Source: TMED14 sp041192685 (lineage in GTDB: Bacteria; Bacteroidota; Bacteroidia; Flavobacteriales; Schleiferiaceae). From it: a stretch of DNA of 15,189 nt. The position numbers and the translations under genes are program-made. Shown in pieces: positions 1 to 9,500 of this stretch. The stretch covers positions 1 to 15,189 of the forward strand of contig JBEEMM010000023.1 of the NCBI GenBank assembly GCA_041192685.1. The letters run 5' to 3'. Below the pieces are notes generated by a model. That model had not been told where the DNA came from and made no database searches. It was given only the letters and a program-made list of their open reading frames with translations. Numbering within the stretch: position 1 is the stretch's first letter; every line of letters starts with the position of its first letter.

Positions 1-125
1 GTTTGGTGCAAGCTGGCAATGGGGACCTTGGTCCCGCCCAGGGTTTGAACCTCAATTTGGGGTAGGGGCTGTGCCTCTGCAAGAAAGCCGACCGCCAACA
101 GCGCGGAGTATAGCAACAATTTCAT
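1..125 (-). CDS. Exported thioredoxin/redoxin-like protein, N-terminal fragment
   Basis: Reading the minus strand from the ATG at 125 gives 41 codons that run off the left edge of the window. The first ~20 residues (MKLLLYSALLAVGFLAEAQ) are a good Sec signal peptide: a Lys, a hydrophobic core and an A-E-A-Q cleavage region. What follows (PQIEVQTLGGTKVPIASL) has the rhythm of the opening strand of TlpA/redoxin domains, where a Pro-hydrophobic start leads to a Leu-x-Gly turn and then Val-x-Ile-x-x-Leu. The CxxC motif that would confirm this lies outside the window, so the function is inferred. The gene points the same way as the CGPC-containing gene upstream of it on the minus strand, but a strong terminator lies between them, so it probably has its own promoter. 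The reading frame and signal peptide are convincing; the family is only moderately so. Confidence 0.6.
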   Translation of the reverse strand, partial: MKLLLYSALLAVGFLAEAQPLPQIEVQTLGGTKVPIASLHQ

Positions 126-129
126 GCCC

Positions 130-137
130 TCAAGGTA
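130..137 (-). promoter_or_regulatory. Possible weak -7 promoter box just before the start
   Basis: On the minus strand TACCTTGA lies four bases before the ATG at 125. It matches four of the six fixed positions of the Bacteroidota TAnnTTTG box. I see no -33 element at a normal distance, so on its own it is weak. It is listed because the same four-base gap to ATG recurs before the genes at 2266 and 10884. Confidence 0.25.
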
Positions 138-181
138 CGGCAATTGCCAAAGAGGTTCCTAGTTCCGCGGCGATTTGGACC

Positions 182-215
182 AAAAAATAAGCGCCGAGGC
201 ATAACCTCGGCGCTT
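182..215 (-). terminator. Rho-independent terminator of the Omp28-like gene
   Basis: A perfect 11-bp inverted repeat (AAGCGCCGAGG at 189-199 with CCTCGGCGCTT at 205-215) encloses a 5-base loop. Read on the minus strand, the hairpin is followed by A then six Ts (complement of 182-188). It lies 21 bases past the stop codon of the gene at 237-2162 and should separate that transcript from the partial gene at 1-125. Confidence 0.9.
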
Positions 216-236
216 GGATATTGGACTAAAAATGCC

Positions 237-2162
237 TTAGTGCTGAACCGTGAATCGCAGAGTCTCTACGCGGTCATTAAGAGCAATCTTCACCGTGTAG
301 ACGCCGTTAGCGAGGTCTGCAACATTCAGATCAATGCTTTGCATGCCTGCTTCAACCGAAGCAGTTTGGACGATCACCGTCTGGCCGTTGAGGTTGATTA
401 CCTCCACAAGTGCGTCTCCGGCCTCTGATACTTGAAGTGAAACCTTTACCGCATCGCGAGCAGGATTAGGATAAAGCTTAGCCTGTACCGATTGAATTTC
501 GTCTTCGCCCAGGGCGGCAGTGTTAATCCAGAAGTTGTCGAGCCACAGGTTGTTGCCGTAGGCGGAATTGCACTCAAACTTCACGATCAGCTCCTGACCC
601 GCAAACTGCGAAAGGCTAATGGTGTTCGGGTACCATTGCGTAGGCTGCGGAAAGAACCGGCTTGTTGAATTGGCCGCGGTAGCGAGGGCCGTGCCCGATT
701 TGTCGAAAACGTTGGTCCAAGTGGATCCGCAGTTCGAAGAAACAAAAACCTTCAAACCGTCGGCTTCTCCAGCGTACGATGCGTAGGCATGGTTGAAATA
801 GAGCTTGTGGTTGGCGGTGATTCCGCTCACCTTGGGGGTGATGATGCTCGCCTGCGCTCCGGACTGCATGGTGAAGAAGTCCACCATAAGCGACTTCGCA
901 GACTGTCCGTATCCGCCTAGTTCCTGGGGCAAGCCATTGACCTGCGCCTTAGAAACCACGGTAACAAGGGGCTTGGTCGCAGTATTGTAAAGCAGAACGT
1001 GACCGGCAGGAATTGAATTAAAGCTGGTTGATTCCATATCCTCAGAGTAGGGAGCGGGCGTAGGGGTACTGTTTAAAACCGCAGCAATAAGGGGTGCAGA
1101 CATGTTGTTCATGCCATTGACGTCTCCGGTGCCGTTGGGTGAACTCACGGTGGCGACCAAAGAATTAGTACCAGCGGGAAGCGTTACCTGTGGGAAGGTT
1201 ACTACTGCTGTGGCGCCAGCACTTAGGCTTCCGGTCCAGTTTTGAGTAACGGGAGTTCCGCCGTTGATGGCGTAGGCCACGGTTGCCGACGTGATGGCAA
1301 GACTGCCTTCGTTTTTGATGGTAACCATAGGCGTGGTTGTGCCGTTGCAAAGTCCAGGCGTCGCTGCAGTAAAGGCATTAACACCAATATCAGGAAGTCC
1401 TGCAATGGTCGTAGCGGTGGTGCGGGATGCGTTGAGCACCGACTTGTTGCTGTTGTCTTGAATGAAGGCTACCACGGCGACCTTGTTCAGATTTGCCAAG
1501 TAGGAGGGGGCGGCTACTTTAAAGACAAACATTTGTGTTTGGCCTGAAGTCCAGCTGTCGACCATGGTGGTTCCGCTTGCATCAGGTACCATCTTGCGCA
1601 TAACCTGGTAGAAAGTAGTCTCACCATTGGATCCAGGAGCTGAAGGGTAGTTTACCTCTTCTTCGATCACAGCTACATGAAGCTTGAGGGAGCCGGCGGC
1701 ACCTGAAGCGACGGTTGCGCTTCCTGCATTAGCAACAAAAACACCAATTTGAATCGAGTCATAACCGGCGGTCCACTGATGGCTTGCCGTGATGTTCAAG
1801 GGGGCAGCAGTGTTGTAACGATTATTAATAGTGGAGGTGGTAACAATGGTTCCTGGCGAGCCTGGTCCGCTGCCGTCCATCACCGAATTGGGCACGCCCG
1901 TTACGTTGTAGTACTGAACTCGGGCTGCAGCCTCCGTCGGATTAGCGGCATTCATCGGGTCGACGCCGGGCCAGCTCGTTTGGTATTTAAGGGCAACGAC
2001 CTTAGTGGCGTTGGCGTCTAAAAGCGTTTTAAGTGCGGGATTCTGAGACGCACAAGGTCCGCAAGAAGCTTGCGTGAAGTGCTCCACTAAAACCAGGCGA
2101 TTTTGGCCAAAGGCTGCCACACTAACGAGGCAAACGAGTAGGGTGCTTACTATATTTTTCAT
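237..2162 (-). CDS. Omp28/thioredoxin-like secreted protein with T9SS type A sorting domain
   Basis: This 641-residue protein starts with a signal peptide (residues 1-20, ending AAFGQ). An Omp28-like domain (about 21-250) follows; it opens like a thioredoxin fold and carries CGPC at 34-37, the classic active-site motif of thioredoxin. Residues about 254-360 look like a CARDB-type beta-sandwich. Residues about 372-555 look like a jelly-roll/MAM-like adhesin domain ending in GNNLWLDNF. Residues 563-641 are a T9SS type A sorting domain (LYPNPARD, then a NLNGQ turn and an ANGVYTVKI strand). Such domains direct periplasmic proteins through the SprA channel and are usually cleaved off at the surface. 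The protein is therefore expected on the surface or outside the cell, possibly acting on disulfides, with the adhesin-like part binding a partner. The substrate is unknown. A promoter lies at 2197-2227 and a terminator at 182-215, so it is probably transcribed alone. Family and export route are well supported; redox activity is inferred. Confidence 0.88.
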   Translation of the reverse strand: MKNIVSTLLVCLVSVAAFGQNRLVLVEHFTQASCGPCASQNPALKTLLDANATKVVALKYQTSWPGVDPMNAANPTEAAARVQYYNVTGVPNSVMDGSGPGSPGTIVTTSTINNRYNTAAPLNITASHQWTAGYDSIQIGVFVANAGSATVASGAAGSLKLHVAVIEEEVNYPSAPGSNGETTFYQVMRKMVPDASGTTMVDSWTSGQTQMFVFKVAAPSYLANLNKVAVVAFIQDNSNKSVLNASRTTATTIAGLPDIGVNAFTAATPGLCNGTTTPMVTIKNEGSLAITSATVAYAINGGTPVTQNWTGSLSAGATAVVTFPQVTLPAGTNSLVATVSSPNGTGDVNGMNNMSAPLIAAVLNSTPTPAPYSEDMESTSFNSIPAGHVLLYNTATKPLVTVVSKAQVNGLPQELGGYGQSAKSLMVDFFTMQSGAQASIITPKVSGITANHKLYFNHAYASYAGEADGLKVFVSSNCGSTWTNVFDKSGTALATAANSTSRFFPQPTQWYPNTISLSQFAGQELIVKFECNSAYGNNLWLDNFWINTAALGEDEIQSVQAKLYPNPARDAVKVSLQVSEAGDALVEVINLNGQTVIVQTASVEAGMQSIDLNVADLANGVYTVKIALNDRVETLRFTVQH

Positions 2163-2196
2163 GAATTTAGAAATTGTAATTTTTTATGACTGAAGG

Positions 2197-2227
2197 TAAA
2201 ATTAACCTTAAATAATCGCGCTGGCAA
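2197..2227 (-). promoter_or_regulatory. Bacteroidota-type promoter for the Omp28-like gene
   Basis: On the minus strand a TTG (complement of 2225-2227) is followed, after exactly 20 bases, by TAATTTTA (complement of 2197-2204). This matches the TTG - about 20 bases - TAnnTTTG pattern of the Bacteroidota main sigma factor at all but one fixed position. Transcription should begin near 2190, leaving an AT-rich leader of about 28 bases with no Shine-Dalgarno sequence. Confidence 0.6.
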
Positions 2228-2228
2228 G

Positions 2229-2261
2229 TTTGTGTTTGCTTAAGTAGAGGAATTACCTTTA
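2229..2261 (+). promoter_or_regulatory. Promoter abutting the start codon at 2266, possibly leaderless
   Basis: TTTG (2229-2232), a 21-base spacer and TACCTTTA (2254-2261) match the Bacteroidota -33/-7 pattern at all but the last base. Only four bases separate the box from the ATG at 2266. The expected transcription start is therefore at or within a few bases of the start codon, giving a leaderless or nearly leaderless mRNA. Confidence 0.5.
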
Positions 2262-2265
2262 CAGG

Positions 2266-2946
2266 ATGCAGAAATATTGGATTTTATCGCTTGCCTTAAT
2301 TAGTGCACAGCTCGCAAGTGCCCAAAGTTTAATGGTTACCTCCATGGACAGCATTGCCTACGTGAATAGCCATAATGGAACACAGGCTACTGCTCATATA
2401 TCGGTAAAGAATAGTTCGGCCTCTGCAAAAGACTACCGAGTGGTACGCCGCAGAATTGGAACAACCGGATTGGTGGACTCCAACTACTTCTGCTGGGATC
2501 TCTGCTACCCCACATGGGCCAACCAGAGTCAGGGTACGGTGACCATCGCTCCCGGGGCCACTGCCAATGATTTCTCGGGCTATGCCTACGTGCGGGATTC
2601 TTCGGCCAACGGTCAAGACAGCATTTGGTACACCTTCGTGAACGCAGCAGATGCAAACGACAGCCTACAGGTGCCGGTGGTCTATGCCTTCAACCGCTAC
2701 GTTTCTAATTCGGAGTCCGCGCTGCCTTTGCTGTCGGTTTATCCCCAGCCTGCCTCAGCGGGCCAGCGTGTTTATGGTATTCCGACGAATGCTCTTAAAC
2801 TGGAGTGGATGGATCTTGCTGGTCGCGTGCATGAGGCAATCAGTCAAAATGACGGTTCTGTTTTGGCGCCTTCCGCTCAAGGAATTTGGATTCTGAGGGC
2901 CTACTTCCAAAACGGAGTTAGGACTACCAGGGTTCTGCTGCAGTAG
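2266..2946 (+). CDS. Secreted Ig-like protein with probable T9SS C-terminal sorting domain
   Basis: This 226-residue protein has a clear signal peptide (cleavage predicted after ASA at residue 19, before QS). A single beta-rich domain of about 130 residues follows. It has the look of an Ig-like fold, with alternating hydrophobic strands, an IAPGATANDF turn and a late DSIWYTFVNAAD strand, and it holds a tight Cys pair in FCWDLCY (C76 and C80). Residues about 155-226 resemble a T9SS type A sorting domain: SVYPQPASAG, then DLAGRV, then QGIWILRAYF and a basic RTTRVLL end. The first motif has Gln where Asn is usual (YPQP for YPNP). I infer a surface or secreted cargo protein of unknown ligand. It is divergent from the Omp28-like gene and lies only 39 bases before ruvA, so some read-through into ruvA-sprA is possible. 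Its own promoter is at 2229-2261. Confidence 0.8.
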   Translation: MQKYWILSLALISAQLASAQSLMVTSMDSIAYVNSHNGTQATAHISVKNSSASAKDYRVVRRRIGTTGLVDSNYFCWDLCYPTWANQSQGTVTIAPGATANDFSGYAYVRDSSANGQDSIWYTFVNAADANDSLQVPVVYAFNRYVSNSESALPLLSVYPQPASAGQRVYGIPTNALKLEWMDLAGRVHEAISQNDGSVLAPSAQGIWILRAYFQNGVRTTRVLLQ

Positions 2947-2985
2947 GCGGCATACTAATTTTAATTTTTTGACGTTTAGTCAGGT

Positions 2986-3564
2986 ATGCTTTACCACCTC
3001 AGAGGAACCCTTGAACGCAAGACCCCAACCTATGTGGTTATGGACTGCGGGGGTGTGGGCTACCTCATTCATATTTCGCTCACCACCTTTGGTCAGCTCC
3101 CGGATTTGGGAAAGGCAGAATTGCTTCTGCACCCGGTTTACCGCGAAGACGCACAATTGCTCTTTGGTTTTGCCACCGAGCTGGAACGCGATGTTTTTGT
3201 GCTTCTGAATTCCGTTTCGGGAGTGGGAGCTAGCACTGCGCGAGTCATTTTATCTACCCTGCGTCCTGAGGAGGCCTTGTCGGTAATTGCCAACGGCGAC
3301 TCGGGAAGCCTTCAGCGCATCAAGGGAATTGGAGCCAAGACCGCACAGCGAATTATTATAGACATTCGCGATAAGGCCATTAAACTGGGCGCTTCAGCCC
3401 CAATGGCCTCCGGAGGCACTTCTGCCCGTCAGGAGGCACTCGAGGCACTTTTGGTTCTGGGCTTCGCCCGCGTGGCTGTCGAGAAGGTTCTATCTGCCCT
3501 CTCGGCCGAAGAGCTGGAATACAGCCTTGAAGACTTAATCAAACGCGCTCTAGCCCGACTCTAA
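2986..3564 (+). CDS. ruvA: Holliday junction branch migration protein RuvA
   Basis: RuvA binds four-way DNA junctions as a tetramer and loads the RuvB helicase motors for branch migration in recombination repair. The 192-residue length is typical. Domain I (1-63) is an OB fold with the family signatures VVMDCGGVGY (17-26) and YREDAQLLFGF (52-62). Domain II has two helix-hairpin-helix motifs: LNSVSGVGAS (GVG at 79-81) and IKGIGAKTAQR (GIG at 114-116), which grip the DNA backbone. Domain III (about 145-192) is the small RuvB-binding domain, with LEALLVLGF. The start MLYHLRG fits the family's usual opening. The upstream 39 bases are AT-rich (2956-2971) and could hold a promoter, but no complete box pair was found. 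The stop codon overlaps the first base of sprA (TAATG), so the two are probably translationally coupled. Confidence 0.97.
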   Translation: MLYHLRGTLERKTPTYVVMDCGGVGYLIHISLTTFGQLPDLGKAELLLHPVYREDAQLLFGFATELERDVFVLLNSVSGVGASTARVILSTLRPEEALSVIANGDSGSLQRIKGIGAKTAQRIIIDIRDKAIKLGASAPMASGGTSARQEALEALLVLGFARVAVEKVLSALSAEELEYSLEDLIKRALARL

Positions 3565-6500
3565 TGCGCATGCGGTGGACACTGAGTCTGCTGGGATTGC
3601 TGGCAGTGCTGAATCTTGAGGGCCAGGATACCACGGGTACGGGCTGGCCAATGCCGGGCCTTCCCAATCCTCCCAACTGGAAGACCGAGGTTACCTACGA
3701 CCCCGTTACTGGTTTTTACATCCTTCAGCGCACTGTTTCTGGAGTGCCCGTCGGAGCACCGAGGTACCTTAGCGCAGCGGACTACCAGGCAATGCGGTTT
3801 CGCGAACTAGAATCCGACTATTGGCAAAACCGATGGTCTCAGAACGACGCGTCATCAGACCGAGGCGGGTCGAGCCTCGTTCCCGACATGAGCATAACGA
3901 GCCCGGTACTTCGCGATATTTTCGGTTCGGACAAACTCGAAATTCGCCCAACCGGCAGTGCCGAGCTGCGGTTTGGTCTGCGCTACCAGCACATTAAAAA
4001 TCCCATTGTTCCCGAGCGGAATCGCCGAACCCTCGCCTTTGACTTTGACCAAAAAATGCAAATCAGCGCGGCGGGCAAGCTGGGCGACCGCCTCAACCTC
4101 AACTTTAATTTTGACACGGAAGCAACCTTTGCCTTCGAAAACAAAATAAAACTGGACTTCAAGGGCCAAGAAGACGACATTCTCAAAGGTTTTGAAATGG
4201 GAGACGTGAGTTTGCCCACCAACGGTAGCCTAATTACCGGCGTCCAGAGCCTGTTTGGCCTCAAAACCCAAATGCAGTTTGGCAAAACAACGGTGACCAC
4301 GGTCTTGGCCGAGCAGCGCTCCCAAAGCCAGAGCATGAACATTCAGGGCGGAGCTTCCACTCAAGAGTTTCGAATTCAGGCAGACGCTTACGAGGCAAAT
4401 CGCCACTTTTTCTTAGCGCAGTTTTTTAGGGACCGCTACGAGCAGTGGTTGGGCACCCGCCCGATAATTCAGTCGCCCATGCAAATAACCCGGGTTGAGG
4501 TTTGGCTGACCAACCGCCGAAACAATCCCACCGAGGTGCGCAATCTGGTCGCCTTCTTAGACCTCGGTGAGGCAGAGGGCGCGGCCTACCGAAGCCCTTC
4601 GTCGTCCCTGCCGGGCGAGGCAATTTTTCCTGGTCCCAGTGCGGACCCTTGGCCATCGAACCGAGTAAACCGCTTGGATCCCCAAGAGCTGATTTCTCGG
4701 TTTGCCTCCGTGCGCGACGCGGCTTCTGCGGGTTCTTCGCTCAACAGCTCGGGCTACGACGCCAACATCGAATACGCCCAATTGACCAACGCGCGCATGC
4801 TGCAGCCCAACGAGTACAGCTTTCACCCGCAGCTGGGCTACATTTCGCTGAACACCTCACTCAATCAAGACGAAGTCATTGCGGTGGCCTACCAGTACAC
4901 CGTCAACGGTCGGACCTACCAAGTTGGTGAGTTTTCTAACGACGGAATCGTTGCGCCCAAGTCGCTCATTCTTAAATTACTAAAGCACCAAATTCTCAAC
5001 GTTCGCAGCCCGGCATGGGACCTCATGATGAAGAACGTCTACAGCCTCAACGCGTTCCAATTGAGCCCAGAAGACTTTCGCCTGGAGCTGCTCTACGTGA
5101 ACGACGAAACCGGTTTGCCCATTCCGTTTTTGCCCAAGTCAAGCGTTAAGGATCAACTGCTGGTGCAGGTCCTGCAAACCGACAAGGTCAATACCAACGG
5201 CGATCCCTTCCCAGACGGACTCTTTGACTTTGTGGAAGGATTGACCGTCCTGTCTACCACGGGCCGAATTTTCTTGCCTTCCCTGGAACCCTTTGGCTCC
5301 TCCCTTTATAAGCAGCTTAGTACGGCCGAAGAGCGCAAGAGGTACGTCTACCAAGAGCTCTACGATTCGACCCTGTTCCGCGCCCAGGAGCAAACCCAAA
5401 AGAATAAGTTTTTGCTTCGCGGACGCTATAAATCCGCGGGCGGATCCGTCATTCAGCTGAATTCCTTTAATATTCCGCGCGGATCCATTTCGGTGACGGC
5501 CGGGGGGAACATGCTTACCGAGAACCAAGACTTTACCGTGGACTACGCCCTTGGTCAAGTGCGTGTTATCAACGAAGCCATTCTGCAGAGCGGAGTTCCT
5601 ATTCGGGTAAGTTTTGAGAATAACTCCCTGTTTAATTTTCAGGCAAAGACCTTCACGGGCGCCACGGTAAGCCACCAGCTTAGGCCCAACTGGACGGTTG
5701 GCGGCTCCATTCTGCAGCTGCGCGAGGGTGCCCTCACCCAAAAAGTATCTGCCGGCGACGAACCCGTGCGAAACTCGATTTGGGGCATGAACACGCAGTA
5801 CGAGAAGACCCTTCCGGGCCTGACTCGCGCCCTTGATAAGCTGCCCTTTGTCTCCACCAAGGCGCCGTCCAGTGTGCTTCTTACGGGCGAAGTCGCGCAG
5901 CTCATACCCGGATCGCCGCGCATCATCAGCGTCAACGGAGAGCCCACTACCTACCTCGACGACTTTGAGAGCAGCCAAACGGCCATTGACCTGCGCGGAA
6001 CCATTACCTGGCAGCTCTCCTCGATTCCCGAAGGCCAGCCCGAACTTTTTAAGGAGGCGGATTTTACCAACAACTGGGCCTCCAACTACAACCGCGCCCG
6101 GCTCTCTTGGTACGTCATTGACAATTCGTTTTTTACCGGCACAAGCATAACGCCCATTAACATTCGAAACAATCCGGCCATTACCAGCGACCACCGACAG
6201 CGCATGGTGCCCTTTGCCGAGGTCTTCCCGAACATAACCCTCGACCCAAGTCAGGCGCGCAACATCAACACCTTTGACCTGCAGTTTGACCCGACCGAGC
6301 GCGGACCTTATAACTACGACGTTCAGGGTCTAAGCGGAATCTCCGCGGGCATTAATCCCGACGGAAGCCTCAAAAATCCCCGCAGCCGTTGGGGAGGCAT
6401 CATGCGGCAGCTCACCATCAACAATTTTGAAGAGCAAAACATCGAGTTTGTTCAGTTTTGGGTAATGGACCCCTTCTTGGACGACCCCAGTGCCCCGGGC

Positions 6501-9500
6501 GGTGACGTTTACCTGCACTTGGGTAACGTGTCCGAGGACATTCTCAAAGACGGAATGCAGTCCTTTGAGCACGGCCTGCCTTCGGACGGCTCGCGAAGAG
6601 ACGTAGACTCTTCCATGTGGGGCTATGCCTCAAAGTACCAGCCGGTGGTCGATGCATTCGACAACAGCGATGCCTCTCGACCCAACCAAGACGTGGGTGT
6701 CGACGGACTAATGGACCAGGACGAGCGCCGTTGGGTTGGGCCCAATTCCGGGACCTACCTCAACAGCATTCAGTCGGCCTTTGGAGCGGCAAGCCCGGCC
6801 TATGTTACGGCGCAGGTAGATCCCGCAGCCGACAACTTTGCGTACTACCGAGGCAGCAGTCAGGACCAAGCCGACGCCGATATTTTGCGCCGCTACCGCT
6901 ACTTCAACAACCCCGACGGAAACTCGCGGACCGACCTAATTGATGGGCAACCTGCGATGAGCACCAACATGCCCGACAAAGAAGACGTCAACCGCGACGC
7001 AACTCTTAACCGCTCGGAGCAGTACTTCAGCTACAAAATTTCCATGCGCCCCGAGGACCTGGTGATAGGCACTAACTACATTGCCGACATCTACGAGACC
7101 ACCACCGACCTTCTGCCCGACCAAACGCGCAGACCGGTTCGCTGGATCCAATTCAAAATTCCCGTTTTTGAGCCCGACCAGCGCGTCAATGGGGCGCAGG
7201 ACTTTCGCTCCATCCGCTTTGCCCGTTGGATTCTGCACGATTGGCAGCAGCCTGTAGTTATTCGCATGGCCCGACTCGACCTAGTCCGAGGCGAATGGCG
7301 TCGCTACCGGTTCAACCTCGATGCCTCGCGAGAAATGATTCCCGTTGACGAGTCCGTTGCTACCACCTTTACCGTCAATGCGGTAAACCTTGAAGAGAAC
7401 GGCGGTCGCGTTCCAGTAGCCTACCGCATGCCTCCAGGAATTCGCCGCCAGGTATTGCTCGGCAACACCTCGCTTCTTCAGCAAAACGAGCAGTCCCTGA
7501 GCATGCGCACCTGCGGACTTCGCGACGGAGACGGCCGTGCCGTGTTTAAAAACACCAGCGTCGACATGCGCATGAACAAGCGCCTTAAGATGTTTGTGCA
7601 CGCAGAGGCTGCCGACGATCCCAACCTCCTGAAGGATGAGGACGTTCGGTTGTTTGTGCGCATCGGCAACGACTACAGCCAAAACTACTACGAGTACGAG
7701 ATGCCCCTCACGGTCACGCCCTGGGCTACCACCGCAGAAGACGTTATTTGGCCAAGCGCCAACGATGTAGACATCGAATTTGCCCTATGGACCGCCTTAA
7801 AACTGGAGCGTGACGCGGCCATGCAGACCAACCCCAACGTGAGCAGCGCCCTTCCCTTTGAGCGGGTAATTGGCGACCGTACCTACCGGGTCGTGGGAAC
7901 ACCCAACCTGGGATGGGTCCGCACGGTGATGATTGGCCTAAGGAATCCGCGCCGCAGCGCATCGAACCAGAACGACGACGGAATGGACAAGTGCATTGAG
8001 GTTTGGGTTAACGAACTGCGAATGACCGAGTTTGACAACAGGGGAGGGGTGGCCGGACTCGCCCGCGGAACCGTGAAGCTCGCAGACTTGGGGCAGGTCG
8101 CACTAAGCGGAGGGTTCTCAACCCCGGGCTTTGGAACCCTTGACATGGCGCCCAACGAGCGCAACAAGTTCAGCGCCATGAACTACGACCTTCAGACCAA
8201 CCTTGATTTGCATCGCTTTCTTCCGGCCAGCAGTCGGTTGCGCTTGCCGGTATTCATAACCCAAGCTCAGGATTGGAAAACCCCAATGTTCAATCCCTAC
8301 AATCCCGACATTGAAATGTCCAAGGCCCTGGCCAATCTGCAGAGCCAAGATGGAAGGGACTCCCTGCGTTCCATGGTCAGTGATTTTCAGCAGAGACGGG
8401 CAATTGCCTTCACCAACGTCAGAATTGACCGCGCCTCTGGGGCCCCTCAGGGCGGACGCGCTGCGGCAAACGGTCCGCCGGCCATGGACGGATTCAACCC
8501 CAAGGGAGAGTCCGAGCCGGAATTGCAAGGTGGCAGCGGAGACAAGATCAAGCTGCCCAAGAAACCCCGCCCCTGGGACATAGAAAACCTGAGTGCGACC
8601 TATGCCTTTAACGAGGTGCTGCGTCGCGATGCCAACACCCTTCAGGACCTGCGCCACGAGAACCGCGGTAGCCTCGCCTACACCTACCAGTCGCAACCGA
8701 TCAACATACAGCCATTTAAAAATTTGAAGCCCAAGAGTTTGGCAATCATTCGAGACGCCAACATCAACCTGACGCCTTCGAGAATCAGCATCCGCACAGA
8801 CCTGCTTAGAAGCCAGCAGATTATGCAAATGCGCAACGTAGACAACCCCAAGTTTCAGTTGCCCATTACCTACAACAAGAACTTCACGATGGACCGCAAC
8901 TACAACGTGATATGGGATCCGACCAAGACCTGGAAGCTGGACTACACGGGCAGAGTGCGGCTGCGCTTTGACGAACTTCCCGGGCCCGCCTCGGCCGACA
9001 GCGTGCGCGATTTCTTGGCGCAAAGCCTCAGTTCGGGCGGACGTCCTACGGAATACCACCACACTATTAATACGACCTGGGCCATACCGATCAATAAGAT
9101 ACCCCTGCTTAGCTTCGTTCAAACCCAAGTGCGCTACACGGCCGACCTGGATTGGAAGACCAATTCCCTTTGGGCTACGCGGCCAGGACTGGATTCCCTG
9201 AATTTCGGAAACACGGTTGAATCCAGCGGCAAGTGGAACGCCTCGGCCAATGCAAACATGGTGACGCTGTACAGCCTGATTCCCGGCTACAGCAAGCTTA
9301 AAAAGCCTTCGCGGACCAATACCGCCACCGCCCGAGGTGCAAAGCCTCCAGAGACGGCAAAAGGAGCCGGCGGCAAGAAGGTCGAGGAGGCAAAGCCGTC
9401 GCTGGCAAAAACGCTCTTTATTGGGGTTGTAGACCTAGCCACCATGCTAAAAAGTGTTAACGCGACCGCCAGCCTGAATACCGGCTCCCTGCTTCCCGGG

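Noticed and set aside
144..428. Plus-strand open frame across the terminator and the 3' end of the Omp28-like gene
   Set aside because: It runs through a strong hairpin terminator and the sorting-domain codons of the opposite strand, and the product looks random.
2936..2952. Possible terminator hairpin at the stop codon of the gene at 2266-2946
   Set aside because: TGCTGC/GCGGCA can form a six-pair stem with one wobble, but the T-rich run begins several bases later and is interrupted by A, so termination is doubtful.
5139..6194. 351-codon open frame on the minus strand inside sprA
   Set aside because: It lies wholly opposite conserved sprA coding sequence, its product resembles no family and is rich in Gly, Arg and Val as expected of an antisense shadow in GC-rich codons.
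8118..9128. 336-codon open frame on the minus strand inside sprA
   Set aside because: Same reasons: it mirrors sprA codons, with no signal peptide, domain or independent promoter seen.
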